Positions 59,531 through 64,000 of a stretch of DNA of 64,000 nucleotides are shown piece after piece. Numbering within the stretch: position 1 is the first letter of the stretch; each line of letters begins with the position of its first letter. The stretch is from Longimicrobiales bacterium (GTDB taxonomy: Bacteria; Gemmatimonadota; Gemmatimonadetes; Longimicrobiales; RSA9), in contig DASTYK010000165.1 in NCBI GenBank assembly GCA_035764935.1, positions 1-64,000 of the forward strand, written 5' to 3'. The notes beneath the pieces are model-generated. The model ran no database searches and was not told the DNA's origin. It worked only from the letters and a program-made list of their open reading frames with translations. The translations under genes were made by a program, and so were the position numbers.

Positions 59531-61684
59531 ATGCCTGCAGCCGTGCGCCGTTGCCGCTTTCACCTGCTCGTCGTTGCCGCCGGCGCGCTTGCGCCGCTGC
59601 CGCTGTCCGCACAGCAGACAACCGTCCAGCCGCCGGTCGCGGAGCGCCGCGCCCATGTCGACACGCTGCACGGCGACGTGCGCAGCGACGACTATTTCTG
59701 GCTGCGCGAAAAGAGCGACCCTGCCGTGGCAGCGTACCTGGAAGCCGAGAACGCGTACGCGGAGCAGGTGCTCGAGCCACTCGCGGGACTGCGCGAAGCG
59801 CTGTACACGGAGATGCTGGGCCGCATCAAGCAGACGGACCTGTCCGTGCCGTACCGCGACAACGGCTACTTCTACTACGCGCGAACGGAGGAAGGGAAGC
59901 AGTATCCCGTGCTCGCCCGCAAGAAGGGCTCGCTCGATGCGCCGGAGGAAGTGCTGCTCGACGTGAACGCGCTGGCCGAGGGCCAGGAGTTCATGTCGGT
60001 CGCGTACGAGGAGCCCAGTCCCGATGCACAGCTCCTCGCCTACGGCACCGACTCGACGGGCTACCGACAGTACGTGCTCCACGTGAAGGACCTGCGAACC
60101 GGTGAGCTGCTGGACACCCGCGCGGAACGGTTGCGCTCCGTTGTGTGGGCGGATGACAACCGCACGCTCTTCTACACGGTCGAGCACCCGGTCACGAAGC
60201 GCGCGTACCGGCTGTACCGCCACGTGATCGGCACGCCCGCGCACGAGCTGATCTACGAGGAGCCGGACGAGCGCTTCGGCCTGTACGTCGGTCGCACGAG
60301 CAGCGATGCCTACATCCTGCTCGGCATCGGCAGCCTGACCACGTCCGAGGTGCGCTACCTGCGCGCGGACGATCCGACCGGCGAATGGCGACAGGTCGCG
60401 CCGCGCGTGCAGGACCGCGAGTACGACGTCGAGCACCACGGCGACAGCTTTTACATCCGCGTCAATGACGCGGGCCGCAATTTCCGCCTGGTCAGGGCAC
60501 CCGTCGCCGACCCGGCGGAGTCGAACTGGACGGAGGTGATCCCGCACCGTGACGACGTCATGCTGCAGGGCGTGCAGCTGTTCCGGAACCACATGCTGGC
60601 ATACGAGCGGGCGAACGCGCTGCCGCGGCTGGTCATCCACGACCTGCGCACGAACACGTCGCACGAGGTAGCGTTTCCAGAGCCGGTCTACTCGGTGTTC
60701 CCGACGTCGAACTACGAGTTCGACACCAGCGTGCTGCGCTACAGCTACCAGTCGTTCGTCACGCCCTCATCCGTGTACGACTACGACATGGACACGCGGC
60801 AGGCTGCGCTGCTCAAGCGCCAGGAAGTGCTGGGGGGCTACGACCCGGCGCAGTACACGTCCGAGCGCGTCTGGGCGACGGCGCGCGACGGGACGCGCGT
60901 GCCGGTTTCCCTGGTGTACAGAAAAGACACGCCGCGTGATGGCAGTGCACCGATGCTGCTCGGCGCGTACGGCTCCTACGGCTCGTCGTCCAACGTGACG
61001 TTCAACTCGAACCGGCTCAGCCTGATCGACCGCGGCATGATCGTGGGCACCGCGCACATCCGCGGCGGCGCGGACCTCGGCAAGGCGTGGCACGACCAGG
61101 GTCGCATGCAGCACAAGATCAACACGTTCATCGACTTCATCGACGTGGCCGAGCACCTGGTCGACAGCGACTACACGTCCAGTGACCGGCTCGTCATCGA
61201 GGGGGGCAGTGCCGGCGGGCTGCTGATGGGCGCGGTCACGAACATGCGGCCCGACCTGTTCAAAGCCGTCATCGCGCACGTCCCGTTCGTCGACGTGATC
61301 AACACCATGCTCGACGAGACGCTGCCACTCACGGTGGGCGAGTTCGAGGAGTGGGGCAACCCGAAGGTCGCCGAGCAGTACCGCTGGATCCGGGCGTACG
61401 ACCCGTACACCAACGTGGCAGCGAAGGACTATCCGGCAATGCTCGTGAAGACCTCGTTCAACGACAGCCAGGTCATGTACCACGAGCCGGCGAAATGGGT
61501 GGCGAAGCTGCGCGCCCACAAAACTGACGACAACCCGCTCCTCTTCGTGACCAACATGGCGGCCGGCCACGGCGGCTCCTCCGGCCGCTACGATCGGCTG
61601 CGGGAAATTGCCCTGGACTACGCGTTCATGCTGTGGCAGGTAGGGAAGACCGGATCGCGGCCTGGGGTCACGAGCCCGCAATAG
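59531..61684 (+). CDS. ptrB: prolyl oligopeptidase-family S9A peptidase (oligopeptidase B-like)
   Basis: A 717-residue enzyme with a signal peptide (1-27, ending LPLSAQQ), a seven-bladed propeller (about 90-420) and an S9A hydrolase domain. The triad is S560 in EGGSAGGLLMG, D645 in SFNDSQV and H680 in AGHGG. RGGADLGKAWHDQGR and NPLLF mark the oligopeptidase B branch, which cleaves after basic residues, here probably outside the cytoplasm. A small hairpin TTCGGG/CCCGAA (59501-59518) touches the GGAG ribosome-binding site and may modulate initiation. Confidence 0.92.
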   Translation: MPAAVRRCRFHLLVVAAGALAPLPLSAQQTTVQPPVAERRAHVDTLHGDVRSDDYFWLREKSDPAVAAYLEAENAYAEQVLEPLAGLREALYTEMLGRIKQTDLSVPYRDNGYFYYARTEEGKQYPVLARKKGSLDAPEEVLLDVNALAEGQEFMSVAYEEPSPDAQLLAYGTDSTGYRQYVLHVKDLRTGELLDTRAERLRSVVWADDNRTLFYTVEHPVTKRAYRLYRHVIGTPAHELIYEEPDERFGLYVGRTSSDAYILLGIGSLTTSEVRYLRADDPTGEWRQVAPRVQDREYDVEHHGDSFYIRVNDAGRNFRLVRAPVADPAESNWTEVIPHRDDVMLQGVQLFRNHMLAYERANALPRLVIHDLRTNTSHEVAFPEPVYSVFPTSNYEFDTSVLRYSYQSFVTPSSVYDYDMDTRQAALLKRQEVLGGYDPAQYTSERVWATARDGTRVPVSLVYRKDTPRDGSAPMLLGAYGSYGSSSNVTFNSNRLSLIDRGMIVGTAHIRGGADLGKAWHDQGRMQHKINTFIDFIDVAEHLVDSDYTSSDRLVIEGGSAGGLLMGAVTNMRPDLFKAVIAHVPFVDVINTMLDETLPLTVGEFEEWGNPKVAEQYRWIRAYDPYTNVAAKDYPAMLVKTSFNDSQVMYHEPAKWVAKLRAHKTDDNPLLFVTNMAAGHGGSSGRYDRLREIALDYAFMLWQVGKTGSRPGVTSPQ

Positions 61685-61762
61685 AGCTCGGGCCGTGTGG
61701 GCCGGCTGGGCCAGCGGGCGCTTCAACCGATGCGCCCCCGCGCCCCGCCGCAGCCGTTGCGA

Positions 61763-64000
61763 CTATTCCTCCCGCAGCGCCTGCGTCGGTTGTATGCGCA
61801 ATCCGCGACGCGCGGGCCCGGCGGCGGCGGCGAGCCCGACGGCAACCATGAGGGCGGCGACCAGGGGAAGGAGGGCGGCGTGGCTGCCCTCCAGCCCCAC
61901 GTCGAGTGCGCTGGCGAGCACGAGGCCGACAGCCACACCCACCGCGAGCTGGGCTGCCGTGCGTGCGAAGATCGCGCGCAGCAGCTGTCCGGGCGGCGCG
62001 CCGAGCGCCGCGCGGATGCCGACCTCACGGCGTCGCCGCACGACGGCGAACGACGTCATCGCATAGATGCCTGCAGCGGACAGCAGCACGACGCTGAGCG
62101 TCGCGAGCATCACGACCAGCGCGATCATCCGCATCAGCCCCTGCTCCTGCTCGATGGCATCGTCCAGGGCGATCGGCTCGTCGATGACCAGACTGGCGCT
62201 CGTCTGAGCAGCGATTTCGCGCAGGCGCCGCGTGTACGCCGTCGGATCGATGCCGCGCGTACGCACGATCAGGTTGAATGACCGAGTCGGCGAAAGCGCC
62301 CGGTACAGCCGCGGATACTGCTGGTCCTGCATGTCGTTCGTCGGGAAGTCAGGCACGACCCCGACGACTTCCAGCAGCTGCTCGTCCGCGCTCGCTCCGG
62401 ATCCACCGAGACGAACCGTCCGGCCGAGTACGTCACCACCGCCGAGCACCCGGTCCGCGAAGGATCGGCTGACGATTGCGGTGCGAGCCGCTTCGGCAGC
62501 ATCACCGGCACCGAATGCCCGTCCCGCCAGGATCGGCTTGTCGAACGCGGCGAAGTAGTCGGGGGCGATCCGGTTGAGGGCAACGCTGTGCCAGACGGTG
62601 CCGCCTGCTGAGTCCGTGGATGCACGCCCACTGACGGCCGTCACCGATACCGTGCTCTCCTTGCCAGGCATGTGAAACGCGAACGTCGCATCGGCGACCC
62701 GTTGATCGCGGTCGAGCGCCGAGAGAAGCCGCGATGCCGCGTCCGCGAACGCTCCACTTGCCGGTACGTCTGCTTCCGCGGCCTGCGACGCTTCCTGCTC
62801 CATGGACACGAACGCGCGCAGGTACTCGTCGGCCTCGTAGCCGGGATCCGCCGTCCCGTAGCGCATCGCCTGCATCGCGCCCTGGAGCGCCAGTGGCAGC
62901 ACTGCCACCGCGACCGCGACCTGACCCACGATGAGCACCGTCCAGGTCCGTCCGAGTCGGCCGCCCGCGCCGGCGCCTCCGGGCGCGCGCAGCCCCGTCG
63001 CGATCCGGCGCCCGGTCGCCTTCAGCGCCGGCACGGCACCCATGATGACCGCCGCGAGAACCGCGAGGCCAGCGGTGTACAGGGCAAGCCCGGGCGTCAG
63101 GCCCGGCGTCAGCCAGAACGGCATCTCTCCGGAAAACTCGTTCTGCATCATCGCGCTGATGCGGCGAAGTGCAGCGCTTCCCGCCGCGAGGCCGATCACC
63201 GCTGCGAGCAGTGACAGCACGAATGCCTCGGCAAACAGCTGAAAGACAATCCGCCGGCGGCTCGCGCCGAGCGCCGTGCGCACCGTGATCTCACCCAGCC
63301 GCGTCGTCGTTCGGGCGTACATCAGAACGGCGACGTTCACGCCCACCACGACCAGCAGCAGCGTGATCAGCGCCTGCCCGAGCAGCAGCGCGCGCGCAAT
63401 GCCCGGCTTGTCGATCGCGAAAAAGGGGTACGTGTACGGCAGCACCTGCGGCAGGATTCCTTCGTAGACTTCGGGCCATGTGCTCGCCAGCCCATGCCTC
63501 ACGGTCGCCACTTCGGCGCGCGCACCCTCGAGCGATGCTCCCTCGGCGAGTCGGCCGAAGACCATCACCGGGGGCGCTGCGCCACGTTCGTACGCGCCCG
63601 CTTCGAGACGCAGCGGAATCCAGTAGTGGTGGTTGACAGGGAACCGGTAGCCCGGGGGCATGACACCGACTACCGTAAACTCATCGTCGCCCAAGCGGAT
63701 GCTGCGCCCGACAATCCCCGGGTCACCCCCGAAGCGGCCCTGCCAGGCATCGCCTCCGATTACGACCACGTTGCCGGCCTCGGCCCGCTCGTCGGACGAC
63801 AGCAGTGGTCGGCCGAGAAGCGGCGGTGTACGCGTGAGCGCGAAGGCTGACGGCGAGATCTCCGCCACCCGCACCAGCTCCGGCGTCGCCCCCTCCTCGA
63901 GCAGGTTGCGACGCACGGTGCGGAAGGCACCCAGCTGCTCCACCGAGCTCAGCGACTGCCGCCACGTCTCCAGGTCATGCAGATGCGTCGACTGGTTCGG
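61763..64000 (-). CDS. ADOP/MacB-type FtsX-domain permease, 5'-truncated by the window edge
   Basis: The frame stays open to the right edge, so the start is missing. About 745 residues are present. A MacB-like periplasmic core (ARAEVATVRHG and GGDAWQGRFGGDPGIVGRS, in separate parts), then an FtsX membrane block, a second core region (about 62.3-62.8 kb in the gene) and a final FtsX block with RRREVGIRAALGAPPGQLLRAIFAR are visible. The duplicated arrangement is that of 'acidobacterial duplicated orphan permeases', usual in Acidobacteriota and Gemmatimonadota without an adjacent ATPase. Its role is probably export or envelope mechanotransmission. Confidence 0.88.
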   Translation of the reverse strand, partial: PNQSTHLHDLETWRQSLSSVEQLGAFRTVRRNLLEEGATPELVRVAEISPSAFALTRTPPLLGRPLLSSDERAEAGNVVVIGGDAWQGRFGGDPGIVGRSIRLGDDEFTVVGVMPPGYRFPVNHHYWIPLRLEAGAYERGAAPPVMVFGRLAEGASLEGARAEVATVRHGLASTWPEVYEGILPQVLPYTYPFFAIDKPGIARALLLGQALITLLLVVVGVNVAVLMYARTTTRLGEITVRTALGASRRRIVFQLFAEAFVLSLLAAVIGLAAGSAALRRISAMMQNEFSGEMPFWLTPGLTPGLALYTAGLAVLAAVIMGAVPALKATGRRIATGLRAPGGAGAGGRLGRTWTVLIVGQVAVAVAVLPLALQGAMQAMRYGTADPGYEADEYLRAFVSMEQEASQAAEADVPASGAFADAASRLLSALDRDQRVADATFAFHMPGKESTVSVTAVSGRASTDSAGGTVWHSVALNRIAPDYFAAFDKPILAGRAFGAGDAAEAARTAIVSRSFADRVLGGGDVLGRTVRLGGSGASADEQLLEVVGVVPDFPTNDMQDQQYPRLYRALSPTRSFNLIVRTRGIDPTAYTRRLREIAAQTSASLVIDEPIALDDAIEQEQGLMRMIALVVMLATLSVVLLSAAGIYAMTSFAVVRRRREVGIRAALGAPPGQLLRAIFARTAAQLAVGVAVGLVLASALDVGLEGSHAALLPLVAALMVAVGLAAAAGPARRGLRIQPTQALREE

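Noticed and set aside
1-64000. tRNA, rRNA or other standard RNA genes
   Set aside because: I saw no tRNA-like cloverleaf with the conserved TTCGA arm and no rRNA-like stretch. A tRNA or covariance scan could still find something short that reading by eye misses.
1-64000. Insertion sequences or transposases
   Set aside because: No DDE, HUH or serine/tyrosine recombinase motifs were found in any supported gene. The only mobile-looking unit is the inverted-repeat cassette at 36504-37110.

Overview
The window is about 64 kb of GC-rich (roughly two-thirds G+C), densely packed bacterial chromosome. It reads as a diderm with many lipoproteins and secreted serine peptidases. The set of S9 peptidases with beta-propellers, an ADOP/MacB-type permease, a SUF-only Fe-S pathway and an apparent sphingolipid operon suggests Gemmatimonadota or a neighbouring phylum. 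That placement is an inference, because no rRNA or tRNA gene lies in the window. About 57 protein-coding genes are supported, two of them cut by the window edges.

Layout, left to right. 1-8.2 kb: start of a leftward S9 peptidase, then an aconitase/isopropylmalate-dehydratase-family enzyme with its swivel domain first, an M20 peptidase and a three-gene iron-type ABC importer (lipoprotein, ATPase, double permease). 8.2-8.5 kb: an intergenic cluster of inverted and 16-bp tandem repeats. 8.5-17.3 kb: DUF72 and TPR proteins, a gyrase/topoisomerase A subunit, a hydrolase with a SufT-like DUF59 protein, phosphofructokinase and a large secreted S9 peptidase with a multi-hairpin leader. 17.4-27.2 kb: a long leftward run with a lytic transglycosylase, small envelope proteins, a CPBP protease and, most notably, adjacent genes for a ceramide-type sphingolipid pathway (PAP2-type phosphotransferase/phosphatase, GNAT-type N-acyltransferase, serine palmitoyltransferase, NAD-dependent reductase). 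An aminotransferase and a membrane-anchored HTH/zinc-ribbon protein lie upstream of that pathway.

27.3-36.3 kb: lipoproteins, LD-carboxypeptidase, cobalamin adenosyltransferase, a 46-bp minisatellite, 7Fe ferredoxin, a YtcJ-like amidohydrolase, an SLC13 transporter and a thiolase. 36.5-37.1 kb: a compact cassette in which a four-helix-bundle (23S-rRNA-intervening-sequence family) gene is flanked by 45-bp inverted repeats with 44 of 45 matching positions; this is the best candidate for an undescribed mobile unit. 37.1-42.9 kb: the operon sufC-sufB-sufD-Rieske-sufS-sufU, read leftward from a clear TTGACA-17-TACGTT promoter with a palindromic operator-like site in its leader. 43.1-49.7 kb: patatin, a coiled-coil membrane protein, a PBP4-type DD-carboxypeptidase, an aromatic amino acid decarboxylase and a GAF-GGDEF protein.

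49.7-64 kb: a compact leftward operon (MBL-fold hydrolase, glcD, glcE, glcF, M20 peptidase, GNAT) that probably oxidises glycolate or lactate, then a GAF/fRMsr-like protein, a KynB-like cyclase, an M42 peptidase, a divergent oligopeptidase B-like S9A enzyme and the 5'-truncated ADOP permease. Genes are often coupled by 1-25 base overlaps (ATGA, GTGA, TGATG), and GTG or TTG starts are common. Several junctions where genes converge carry perfect GC-rich hairpins without a T-tract.
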